Below the pieces are notes generated by a model. It was given only the letters and a program-made list of their open reading frames with translations, did not search any database and was not told the origin of the DNA. Shown here in pieces: positions 7,263 through 15,487 of a stretch of DNA of 21,403 nucleotides (position 1 is its first letter; the number at the start of each line of letters is the position of its first letter). Origin of the DNA: Nemertoderma westbladi (Eukaryota > Xenacoelomorpha > Nemertodermatida > Nemertodermatidae). The position numbers were made by a program, and so were the translations under genes. The DNA is taken from the NCBI GenBank assembly GCA_032718475.1, contig JAUCBJ010008066.1:1-21403 (forward strand), in the 5' to 3' direction.

Positions 7263-10145
7263 CTACTACTACTACTAGGATCGGCATGCTGCATTGCAGC
7301 TGCATTTTTAAGAATGCTGTGCCGGCTTATCGACAAAATCGCACCGCCACAACTCCCTATCACCCATGACATTTGCTAGATCATCCGCATCTTCAAGGCC
7401 AGTGTCCTTTAAGATGCGTCTCAAGAAAGTCATGGGTTGTCCACCATGCTTATTCACTCCATGAGGCTGCCAAAGTACAAGATTATGCACTGGCTGGTCC
7501 TCACGGCGAAAGCAATGTCCTGCAAAGCGGAGCCGATTTTGTTCTAGTGTCAAGCTTGGGGGAACCAATGAGACACCTCCAATGTTATATAGTGTCTGGT
7601 TGGAGATGTGTGCATTGTACTTGACACAATGTACCCGGCGTAGCATTCTTGTGAATGTGCCATCCAGAGATTTGGTGTCCTCAGCAGTTAGAGCCCAGCA
7701 TGGACTCCCGTAGAGGAGTACTGGAACTACTGCTGCTCTAAATAACCGGACCTTAAGTTTCCGATTAATTCTAGGTGACTTCCAAATCCTGGAAAGCCTA
7801 TTCAAGGCTGCCCATGCCTTTCCCTTACGTATTCGAAGGTCCTCACCTGACTTCCGGATCCATGATCCCAGGTAACAGAAGTCGTCCACATGCTCAAGCA
7901 TACCATCCTTTGAGCTTATGCTCATCCGATCAGAGACTTGCTGAGGACTTTCAAAGTTAACTGTCAGAATTTTGGTCTTTCTGGAGTTAATAAAAAGACC
8001 AACACTAGAAGCAGCATGTTCTAATGAGCTGAGGAGCCGCTGGGCTCCCTCTAATGATTCTGAGAGTACTCCTAAGTCATCAGCAAAGTCTAGATCAGTT
8101 AGGTACTTGGCAGGATTTCCTCGACTTCTGGAGCCAGTAGGTGGAGTTATCATCACCCCATCATCATTATGATGATCTAAGGACATGCGTAGAACATAGT
8201 CAACCACAATAATGAACAAGAATGGTGCAAGTGTGTCTCCTTGGAGGACGCCCCATAACACTTCAAATGGTTCTGTGTCACCGTCAACAGTAGACACAAA
8301 TGTTGTTGAACCATCGTATACTGATCTGATTGCTGCAATAATTTCATCAGGAATCCCATATAATGAAAGTATGCTGAACATACGTGAGCGAGAGACTGAA
8401 TCAAAGGCCTTGAAGAAGTCAACAAAGATAACAGCCAGATGCCTGTCTTTCTTTTTTGATAACTCTTCAATTATCCTTCTAAGTGCCAAAATGGGCTCCA
8501 TGGTCCCACGACCTTTACGGAACCCATTCTGATTTCCACGTAGCAGTCTCTCAATGGGATCCCTGATGCGATTTAATAGAATTCTATTGTATAGTTTTGC
8601 AGCAATCGAGATCAATGAGATTCCCCGAAAAGAACCATAGAGTGTTAGGTTGCCTTTCTTGGGAACTGGCACCAACTTATTTGTTTTCATTTCTTGTGGG
8701 ACTCTTGTTGTACGGTACATGTCTACTATGATGGGATAGATGAGCTCTAAACACTCAGGTATTTTAAAGACCTCAGGGGGAACACCATCTACTCCACTGG
8801 CACGATTGGTCTTAATGCTCTTTGCAGCAGCATTCACTTCTGCAAAGGAGATATCGCCAATGGGAATATCTGGGAGTACAGACTCAGACACTTTTACTTC
8901 TATAAAGTTATCAGGCAATACCCTGTCATTATTGAGGAGCTTTTCAAAGTGGGCTTTCCAACCATTGAGGCGATCGGCTGGTGATTCAGCCTTAACCTTG
9001 GTGGTTGGTTGGCTTTTCCGCCCAGTAAGCAGATTGATCGATTTCCATGCCTGGGATGATTGCCTGCTGTCGTCAGCATCATTGATGGCATCAACCTGTT
9101 GGTTTATTAGCTCCTGTAGATTAACAGAGTACTGCCTGTTCAGGGACCTAGATGCAGCTTTAACTGCATTCTTGGCCGCTGTAGTCTGTTTGAGTCGGGA
9201 CTCTTTCTGCGCCTTATGAAGGTCATTTCGGCACTTCTGAATTTTGTTGTCAGTCCAGGGGGCCCTTTTCCTGTTTCGAGGGTATACAGGAACTGTTTCT
9301 GCAGCTGCTAACTTAACTGCTTCTGTAAAGGCAGTATAGCCCTCACAGTGATCTGCCGCCTCAGAGGCAAGAGCCTCATACCTGTTGCTCAGCTGTAGTG
9401 TGAAGCTGGATCTCACACTTGGCTGTTGCAACAGAGAGGACCAGTCATGCCGTGGCAAGGCAGATTTCGTTCTTCTGCTAGCACGCAGACTAAGTCTTAC
9501 CTTGGCCACAATAAGGCGGTGATCACTGGAGAAGGGTCGAAGTGTAAATGCATTACAGTCTTGTATAGAGCTCCTGTATTTCCTACGAAACAGAATATGG
9601 TCTATCTGGGACTTGTGACCACTGGGTCCACTATGAGTCCATAGCTTTCCAGTTCGCTTCTTGAACTGGGTTCCAGCCGAAAACAATCCATTTCCAGAGA
9701 TAAAATCCTGAAGATGGACAGAATTTCGGTTAACACTATTGCTATAGACCCAGGGTGATGTCGGTGATTGATGCAGACTTGCATTAAAGTCTCCCAGGAA
9801 TGTTAAGAATGCATGCTGATCCACTCCATCAGTAGCTGCTTGTAGATTGTGGTAGAAATTTTCCACCTCCTCTACAGGGGCAACACTAGTTGGAGAGTAG
9901 CACACAATCAGAACCACCTTAGGAAACTTCTTAGCCAGTCTTCCAGAACATGAGAAGTGGCAACGGATGATGCGGTTAGAGATTTGGTCTATTTTGTCCA
10001 ATGCTGCATGTGCAGTTGGATTCATCAATAGACCAATTCCACCATTGCCACTATCATCTGCTGACGCGAGGGCGAGTCGCCAACCACCCCCCATGTCCCT
10101 GACAGTGACAGATGATGTCCTTCAGCCCCGGGATGCACCACAGCG
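7263..10145 (-). mobile_element. RTE-like non-LTR retrotransposon, 5'-truncated
   Basis: The element reads on the minus strand. Its 3' end is a short untranslated stretch (7278-7307) closed by (TAG)5 at 7263-7277. Simple-repeat tails are usual for RTE-type LINEs. The 5' end stops inside the endonuclease region at roughly 10120-10145, as expected for incomplete target-primed reverse transcription. No convincing target-site duplication was found, so the 5' boundary is approximate. Confidence 0.85.
7308..10094 (-). CDS. LINE ORF2: APE endonuclease (partial) and reverse transcriptase
   Basis: The 928 codons begin inside the exonuclease-endonuclease-phosphatase fold. GDFNA at 101-105 and SDHRL at 190-194 are the central and C-terminal active-site blocks. 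The first part of the domain, with its metal-binding Asn and Glu, is missing. A linker (210-420) leads to the reverse transcriptase: LVPVPKKG 474-481, FRGISLISIAAK 489-500, QNGFRKGRG 522-530, VDFFKAFDSV 558-567 with Asp559, LQGDTLAP 617-624 and the catalytic FADD 670-673. A thumb and a C-terminal RLRFAGH block (854-860) follow, as in RTE-superfamily proteins. An in-frame stop lies just upstream at 10122-10124, so the ATG at 10094 is simply the first available and probably not native. The polymerase looks intact; the endonuclease should be inactive. It makes no host product that I can infer. Confidence 0.9.
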   Translation of the reverse strand: MGGGWRLALASADDSGNGGIGLLMNPTAHAALDKIDQISNRIIRCHFSCSGRLAKKFPKVVLIVCYSPTSVAPVEEVENFYHNLQAATDGVDQHAFLTFLGDFNASLHQSPTSPWVYSNSVNRNSVHLQDFISGNGLFSAGTQFKKRTGKLWTHSGPSGHKSQIDHILFRRKYRSSIQDCNAFTLRPFSSDHRLIVAKVRLSLRASRRTKSALPRHDWSSLLQQPSVRSSFTLQLSNRYEALASEAADHCEGYTAFTEAVKLAAAETVPVYPRNRKRAPWTDNKIQKCRNDLHKAQKESRLKQTTAAKNAVKAASRSLNRQYSVNLQELINQQVDAINDADDSRQSSQAWKSINLLTGRKSQPTTKVKAESPADRLNGWKAHFEKLLNNDRVLPDNFIEVKVSESVLPDIPIGDISFAEVNAAAKSIKTNRASGVDGVPPEVFKIPECLELIYPIIVDMYRTTRVPQEMKTNKLVPVPKKGNLTLYGSFRGISLISIAAKLYNRILLNRIRDPIERLLRGNQNGFRKGRGTMEPILALRRIIEELSKKKDRHLAVIFVDFFKAFDSVSRSRMFSILSLYGIPDEIIAAIRSVYDGSTTFVSTVDGDTEPFEVLWGVLQGDTLAPFLFIIVVDYVLRMSLDHHNDDGVMITPPTGSRSRGNPAKYLTDLDFADDLGVLSESLEGAQRLLSSLEHAASSVGLFINSRKTKILTVNFESPQQVSDRMSISSKDGMLEHVDDFCYLGSWIRKSGEDLRIRKGKAWAALNRLSRIWKSPRINRKLKVRLFRAAVVPVLLYGSPCWALTAEDTKSLDGTFTRMLRRVHCVKYNAHISNQTLYNIGGVSLVPPSLTLEQNRLRFAGHCFRREDQPVHNLVLWQPHGVNKHGGQPMTFLRRILKDTGLEDADDLANVMGDRELWRCDFVDKPAQHS

Positions 10146-10164
10146 CTTGTTTTATTGTACTAAC

Positions 10165-10300
10165 TAACTGACACCTGGCCGCCCGGTTGGACTTAGATTA
10201 ATTACTGGCACCCGGTTGCACTCGCTGACAAGTGGTTTGACTAACTAGCACTAGGTTGGACTTGTTGGCACTTGGTTGCATAGGGCCTGCTATGGTTAAC
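10165..10300. repeat. Degenerate GGTTG-ACT minisatellite
   Basis: Loose repeats of CTGGCACCCGGTTG-like units recur about every 35 nt, near 10170, 10205, 10250 and 10270. They contain variants of GGCAC, GGTTGGACT and ACTAACTAG. This is old tandem-repeat DNA immediately 5' of the LINE copy. Confidence 0.5.
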
Positions 10301-10542
10301 TAAATACTGGCCCCGAAACAGCGAAAGTAAAGGTACATACTGTATTATATTATATGTTAATAAATTCACAAAGACAGACACGACGGTTTTCAATATCTGT
10401 GCGAATGTTTATTCCCGTAGCATTATCATTGCTGCTTCTACAGTACCGGTATCAGTCTATAGTCTATACTATGTTAGTGCCATATACTGCAGCAACCAAC
10501 AACATTCTATATAGCCAGGTTCATTGAGGGATATATCTTTTT

Positions 10543-10614
10543 ACAGAACACAGCAGAACACAGTAGAACACAGCAGAACACAATAGAATACAGGCGGAAC
10601 ATAGGCGAACACAG
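10543..10614. repeat. 12-bp ACAGCAGAACAC minisatellite
   Basis: Six or so imperfect units of AGAACACAGCAG follow each other and decay toward the 3' end. This is a simple tandem array with no other signal. Confidence 0.85.
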
Positions 10615-11448
10615 CTGTAATTAAAATGTACACCAAAAAATAACACACTTGGGGATAGTACCGGATTTATAGATATAGATAATATATATAAATTGAAATG
10701 AATATACTAAAATAACTAACCTCTCTTTTGTGGTAGGTGTCAAGTCATTTGTTTGTATCATATCTGAGGTATCTTCAATGGCATCTGTAGAGGTAGTCAT
10801 GGTAACCTGTGAAGGAGTGTTGTCTGAAATGCCATTTAGATGTCACTTGTTATTTTAAAGTGATTTGTAGTCACATCTTGATTGTTTTTTATTGGCATAA
10901 ATATTGTTATAAAGTTATTATTTTGAAACAGAGTGGAATGAGATTAAATTGATGAACAATAAAAATATTTCAAACATGGGTATATCTTTGGAACCATATA
11001 TCACCGTTATAACAAAACAGGTTTAGCTCTCAGTATACCAAAATTTTCCAAAACTAATATTCAATAAAATGTGGCAATTTGTTTTTAAAATAATGGTATT
11101 GTTCTAGAATGGTAGCTATTTTTCTAAAACATGTCAGTTTTCATTTAACAGCGTTCCCATGGTAACAATAATTATATTCCAGAATTTTATGTCACATTTA
11201 GAATTGTTAGACCAGTAGCTATCTTTTTCAAAAGATGCGATGAATTTATATTATAATACTACAGCATGTTTGTTGTTTTACCATTTCCATGACAACCGGT
11301 GATAACACCAAGTCAGCTACCGATTGAGATTTGTTATCATATCAAAATGAATGGCCAGAAGCTAGGTCTTCCCAAAAATATAAGTTCCGGGTGGTTACCA
11401 AAAAGTATCCCCTATGCTGGCTGGCCCATGGACTACAGTATATACTGA
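10615..11448. other. AT-rich intergenic DNA with RFX-like X-box motifs
   Basis: No gene is visible. GTTCCCATGGTAAC at 11153-11166 differs by one base from the palindromic X-box bound by RFX factors. Weaker relatives are GTAGTCATGGTAAC near 10793 and TTTCCATGACAAC near 11285. Binding is inference only. Confidence 0.3.
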
Positions 11449-12122
11449 ATAAGCGACATGGTTATTTTTACTGAACCTTCTCACCTCCTACGTAACGGAA
11501 CCGCACCCGCTTTACTACCCCAGAAACACACGGTAGCAGCCACACAGTCGTTCTCCTACCTTGGCCCATATCTGTGGAATAAACTCCCCAATGCGATCAA
11601 AGAAATTAAGAGTGTGGAAAGTTTTAAGCATAAGTTAAAGGGTCATTTTTTATAACTTTTATCCGCATCAATGAATCGTCTTCATATAAGTAACTTATAA
11701 TTTTTACCATCTATATTTTCATTATATATCATTTGACCACCACATTAACTCAAACAAAAGATTGAAGATCCATTTTTATAATTTTTATTTAATAGTAAAT
11801 GTTTTATATTTTTGTTTTATACATTATTTTAGAATTTTTATCCTGCACGACCTTATATACCTTTTATTCTGAACCCCAATCTACAGGACCCCTGTGGAAA
11901 TGAGACTGTCTCTCAGGGTAATCCTGGACAAACAAAGCTTACACTATGACGATACAGAACTATTTACTCTACTCTGCCGTGCAATTACTAACTCTATACT
12001 GTATAAAATATATTATAATTTTTAATTATTTTTACATTCTCAAATATGGTGCGTATATTTTATATTATATTATATTATATATATTTTACTTCGTTTGTCA
12101 AATAAATAATTCCAATTCCAAT
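11449..12122 (+). mobile_element. 3' end of a CR1/L2-like LINE
   Basis: A C-terminal reverse-transcriptase fragment (11458-11655) is followed by a long AT-rich 3' UTR. This carries AGGACCCCTGTGGAAATGAG and CTGTCTCTCAGGGTAATCC near 11885-11925, a conserved tail hairpin type that I associate with CR1/L2-like LINEs of marine animals. The copy ends at about 12122 in AATAATTCCAATTCCAAT. The 5' side is truncated at about 11449, where an upstream in-frame stop (11446-11448) interrupts the frame. It runs opposite to the other LINE. Confidence 0.75.
11458..11655 (+). pseudogene. LINE reverse transcriptase C-terminal fragment
   Basis: The 65 codons contain FSYLGPYLWNKLP and the trailing SVESFKHKLKGHF. 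This is the characteristic last segment of CR1/L2/jockey-type LINE polymerases (aromatic-x2-GP-x-LWN-x-LP followed by FK-x-L). All catalytic domains are missing. The ATG is incidental, because the fragment is a 5'-truncated insertion. Confidence 0.8.
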
Positions 12123-12393
12123 GCCTAATTAAGTTAAAAGGTAAGTGAGGATACGAGTGATGTGTGGGCGTGGGGTAAGAATGGTATGCTATCTGCTTTA
12201 CATGCTTACGATATATATCCGATACTCCGCTTCCTTATTGTATTTACATATAGTGCTTTTGTTGTCGCAATTGTCAACGGTGGCTGGTGTAATGGGACTA
12301 CCCGACTAGCCACCGACTACTTGATTAACTATTTTAATTAATCGCGTCAATTTATTAATTTGTAGTGAATTGTTTGATAAAAATAATAATAAT
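12123..12393. other. Spacer with GCCACCG/CGGTGGC inverted pair
   Basis: CGGTGGCTGGTGTAATGGGA near 12279 faces GACTAGCCACCG near 12304, giving a GGTGGCT/AGCCACC stem. An (AAT)n run precedes the dispersed repeat at about 12380-12395. No gene was seen. Confidence 0.35.
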
Positions 12394-12505
12394 AATCTCT
12401 AAAATCACATACGGATTATTCTCCATAGGAATCCATTACATACGCGTATGTACATACGGATACGGTAAATGCATACGGATACGGATACGGCGAAAAGTTA
12501 TACCC
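12394..12505 (+). repeat. Dispersed CCGTATCCGTAT repeat, copy B, interrupted
   Basis: Nearly identical to the reverse complement of 6994-7107, from AATCT(C)TAAAATCACATACGG to GGCGAAAAGTTATACCC. It breaks off at the start of the Polinton-like element. Joining its end to the DNA after the right end gives a sequence aligning with copy A across the junction (CCC-ATAGCTG against CCCTGCAGCTG). This supports a simple insertion into this repeat. Confidence 0.8.
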
Positions 12506-12510
12506 ATAGC
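12505..12510. repeat. Target-site duplication, left copy (CATAGC)
   Basis: The six bases directly before the left terminal repeat are CATAGC. The right flank begins CACAGC, so the pair matches at five of six positions, the difference being a C/T transition. Six-base duplications are characteristic of Polinton/Maverick insertions. Confidence 0.75.
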
Positions 12511-12910
12511 AGTAGTAGGGTCTTGGGCGGCTCTGCGACAGTTAGACCCAACTGACACCCATTGGGTGTCATATGACACCCAATTATCACCCTATGGGTG
12601 TCATTGGCGCCAGACTGTCTGGGTGACACCTCCCAATTAGGCTAATTAGACCCTAATTGAAAGGTGTCATCAATTAATTAGTACAATTAAACCCTAACAG
12701 ATGTCATATGACTCCTAATTAGGGTTTAATTGATTATCCTAATTAATCAGACTGATTAGCGCCCTGACACACAATGGGTCATCAGTGTTGTCTAACTGTC
12801 GCAGAGCCGACTCAAGAGGGTGTCATAAGTGACACCGCAGCCCTTTTTTTCATTAATACTTATTTATTTATATTTAATTTTAATTAATTATTTGTATTCT
12901 ATTTTACTTT
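12511..12910 (+). repeat. Left terminal inverted repeat (about 400 bp)
   Basis: Matches the reverse complement of about 17003-17408 with roughly eight substitutions in the first 330 bp, plus an 11-bp difference where the right copy has an extra TGGGTGTCATT unit. It is built of TGACACCC/GGGTGTCA inverted pairs, for example TGACACCCA-T-TGGGTGTCA near 12554. GGCTCTGCGACAGTTAGAC at 12529 returns in inverted form at 12790-12808, so most of the repeat is itself a large imperfect hairpin. The AT-rich tail (12850-12910) is less well conserved. Confidence 0.95.
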
Positions 12911-13107
12911 ATTTATTCATTTGTACTTTATTTTAAATTAAATATTTGTATTACTTTTACTTTATACATTGATTTCTATTTTTAGATTAATTAGTTTTTA
13001 TATTACCAACGAGATCACTATGACATAATGTCTATATTTAGCTCCATGGTTTATAGATCCCTTATCGTTAACTTTATAATCTTTCCTCTCGCGGCCCCTT
13101 TGTCTTC
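12911..13107. other. AT-rich spacer inside the element
   Basis: Lies between the left inverted repeat and the promoter of the 569-codon gene. It is composed of TTTATT-type runs, and I see no specific motif. Confidence 0.4.
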
Positions 13108-13300
13108 GTTATTCAATGGCGCCACTCTGTCTACCATTGAATAACATTGGGCAATCATTATCTCGCCTGATGTGACGTCATCAAAGCTGCTCTCTGATTG
13201 GTTTAATTATACAATCTTTTCTCCCTCCTGTTCCCTGATTGGCTAACCCATTCTAGCCCCCTCTATAATAGCCCCCGTTCACCACATTCCCAATCATTGT
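13108..13300 (+). promoter_or_regulatory. Pol II promoter of the 569-codon gene
   Basis: In order: an inverted pair GTTATTCAATGG (13108-13119) / CCATTGAATAAC (13134-13145) with a 14-nt loop; a perfect cAMP-response element TGACGTCA (13173-13180); two inverted CCAAT boxes, CTGATTGG near 13195 and 13234; and TATAATA at 13264-13270. A start site would be expected at about 13290-13300, leaving a leader of about 90-100 nt to the ATG. The order CRE, CCAAT, TATA is that of a standard compact animal or DNA-virus promoter. Activity is inferred, not shown. Confidence 0.7.
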
Positions 13301-13389
13301 CTCTTTGTTTTCCTGAAAAGTTTTAATTATTTTCGTAAAAGTATTTATTTATTTTTATTTCCTAAACGAGTTACCGGTACACAATCACG

Positions 13390-15099
13390 ATGGCACATTC
13401 AGAAATCAGCTATTCAAGCAACGATCTGGTTTGCAACGAAAATCAGTTTATGCTACAAGACAACTTGTTTGGTCTATATTTCGATTCGGCGAACAAACTC
13501 TTCCCGTTAACGATAAATACAACCTTAAACCAACCCATCCCGATTCCGGCAAACTACGCGCACTTTATTTTCCGCGCCTGCTACGAACTTCACGATGGAC
13601 AATATCAAACCCTCGACGATAATAAACTTCATTCCTCCAACCACGGTTTCAAACTTTTAAAAAGGGACAACAAAATAACGTTCAATCTAACTACTTCGCC
13701 TGAGACGTTTATGATTCCAACTAGCATAGTCGATTTTATTCGAGAAAACATCAACCAAGATGTGGCAAATCGTTTACTGGGTTTAACCACTCTCGTAACC
13801 TCCTTCTTCTCCGATGATCGCTTATTCGATTTTCATAGTATCGCAAACTCGATTCTTCTTCTCATCTGGAACTCGTCGACTCTGACCGAGGAAGAGGAGA
13901 CTCGTTTCTTTAAACTTTTCGAGATTGATGTTCTCGCTTTCGGCGAGAAATTGAATGAGCTCACATGCATTTACGCCAATAAAGTCTCCTATTACTTTGG
14001 ATTCAATTATAGAGTTGGCACCTATGGAAGTATTAACCCAGTGAATCCACTCGAGTTAATAAAGCTGGAAGACACTGTAAACAGTTCATGGATCACCTTT
14101 TCCGTCGCCTGCGCCAATTTATTTCAACAATATGTAAACATCTGTCGCCCTTTTATTAATCCTACTACTCACCTTGTCCTAAAACCGGGCAATTGGGTTG
14201 CTTTTGACTATTGCACTTTTGGGTTTGTTACAAATATTCGGAACGAGCGCAATTTAGCGATCACCAATGGCTACAGGGTTGACGATGGAAAGGCTATTGT
14301 TTCTTCTAGGGGCATGATTCTTCTTACACCAAGCGAGGTCGGCGAATTGAAATGGTTCGTTGCAACCTTCGAGGATAGTGAATGTGTCTGCTACGATGAA
14401 CTTATCGTCTACAAAGACAACATTTCCGAGCGAATATCGATACAAAGTTGTATCAGTGATTCAGAAATTGATTTACAGATAACCGAGAGAAAATTTAACG
14501 AATCCTTTACTATAGCTAACACGATTCAAGCGCGCGAGGCTCTAATCAGATTCAAGGCTATGGCTATACAATTTGCTTTCAAACCAAAGCAGATTACGAT
14601 CCCCAATCACCAACGCTATCTCATAAATAGCAGTATCGCAGCCTTTATCTATAAGTTCAAATCCGAAAAATATGTCGCTATCTGGCCCATTTTAATGAAA
14701 GACGAAGAGAATACCACTTTTCAGTTCACCAACGGTCTCAATATTAGGGGCAGCGATTTTCTCACGATAAATATAACCAACCCACCCAACTCTCACTACT
14801 ATCTACGTCCTTACATTCATATCGAGAACAAACCAACAGAAATTATATTCACCAATACGAAAAATACCAACACTATCACCCTACCCAATGACTTTACCAT
14901 CGCGCGCCTTTTCAATTCACTAAAACGCTCTCTCAGAGAAGGCATCTTTCTCCCGCAGCAAACACACCTTAATCTATTTCAGCCCCCAAGAAAAGGTTAT
15001 CTCAACAAACTATTAAAGAGAAAATTATCGCAGCCATTAATAGTATCGGACCCTAAAAGGGTTAAACCAGTTATTCTCGGAGGCCAGCAACCCTATTAA
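13390..15099 (+). CDS. Unknown 569-residue protein of the Polinton-like element
   Basis: I do not recognise this protein. It is the only long frame in the element and is intact. Its ATG has A at -3 and G at +4, and a full promoter lies upstream. The N-terminus has no signal peptide. Residues 1-110 are rich in Asn, Thr, Ile and Phe and look mostly beta-stranded. Residues 112-200 are more helical, including a hydrophobic stretch about 144-160. The middle and later parts (about 205-510) again alternate Asn/Thr/Ile/Phe in a beta-rich manner. The basic tail has KRKL (543-546), PKRVK (555-559) and Ile562-Leu-Gly-Gly565 just before the last four residues. (M/I/L)-x-G-G is the cleavage pattern of adenoviral-type proteases, which Polintons encode. 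A structural or capsid-associated role is therefore possible, but captured cargo is equally open. No polymerase, integrase, ATPase or protease motif was seen. Confidence 0.85.
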   Translation: MAHSEISYSSNDLVCNENQFMLQDNLFGLYFDSANKLFPLTINTTLNQPIPIPANYAHFIFRACYELHDGQYQTLDDNKLHSSNHGFKLLKRDNKITFNLTTSPETFMIPTSIVDFIRENINQDVANRLLGLTTLVTSFFSDDRLFDFHSIANSILLLIWNSSTLTEEEETRFFKLFEIDVLAFGEKLNELTCIYANKVSYYFGFNYRVGTYGSINPVNPLELIKLEDTVNSSWITFSVACANLFQQYVNICRPFINPTTHLVLKPGNWVAFDYCTFGFVTNIRNERNLAITNGYRVDDGKAIVSSRGMILLTPSEVGELKWFVATFEDSECVCYDELIVYKDNISERISIQSCISDSEIDLQITERKFNESFTIANTIQAREALIRFKAMAIQFAFKPKQITIPNHQRYLINSSIAAFIYKFKSEKYVAIWPILMKDEENTTFQFTNGLNIRGSDFLTINITNPPNSHYYLRPYIHIENKPTEIIFTNTKNTNTITLPNDFTIARLFNSLKRSLREGIFLPQQTHLNLFQPPRKGYLNKLLKRKLSQPLIVSDPKRVKPVILGGQQPY

Positions 15100-15116
15100 T
15101 ATAAACAGTCTTTTTC

Positions 15117-15122
15117 AATAAA
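15117..15122 (+). terminator. Poly(A) signal AATAAA
   Basis: A canonical AATAAA lies 18 nt after the stop of the 569-codon gene. It is followed at 15141-15160 by a T/GT-rich stretch suitable as the downstream element. Cleavage near 15135-15145 would give a 3' UTR of only about 40 nt. Such compactness is typical of virus-like genes. Confidence 0.75.
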
Positions 15123-15151
15123 ACTATTCTGATTATATCTTTTGTTAATGT

Positions 15152-15250
15152 TGATGTTCTTATATTATTTATTATTAATGTTGTTGGTAAATTATTTATC
15201 TGATGTTGTTATATTATTTATTATTGATGTTGTCGGTAAATTATTTATTC
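15152..15250. repeat. 49-bp tandem duplication
   Basis: TGATGTT(C/G)TTATATTATTTATTATT starts at 15152 and 15201. Both copies continue through a shared GGTAAATTATTTAT block. It lies just after the poly(A) signal and is probably non-functional. Confidence 0.8.
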
Positions 15251-15487
15251 TTGTTTCCCCATAATGTTTAAAAAATATACGATGCTTAACCGGCTATTTT
15301 TCATTTTTCTCTACTAGTTAATCTATACTATGAGAGCGAGCCATGAAATAAGTGAGTCTCAGCATACCATTAATGACCCCTACTGCTCGTTCATAATCAT
15401 TTTGAATGTTAACCCCTAAATAAACAGCCAATCCCTATGAATTCTTTACAAACTCGATATGCAAGTTGTTTATCAGAGTTGAATTTA
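15251..15487. other. Spacer inside the element, nothing identified
   Basis: Unremarkable AT-rich DNA between the gene's 3' end and the palindromic array. No motif is supported. Confidence 0.4.

Noticed and set aside
8177-9219. Several 60-160-codon frames antisense or out of frame to the LINE polymerase
   Set aside because: They are shadows of the 928-codon reading frame, which carries all expected reverse-transcriptase motifs.
13390-15099. Polinton major capsid protein, DNA polymerase or integrase
   Set aside because: No family motif could be identified by eye; composition alone does not justify a name, so it is left as unknown.
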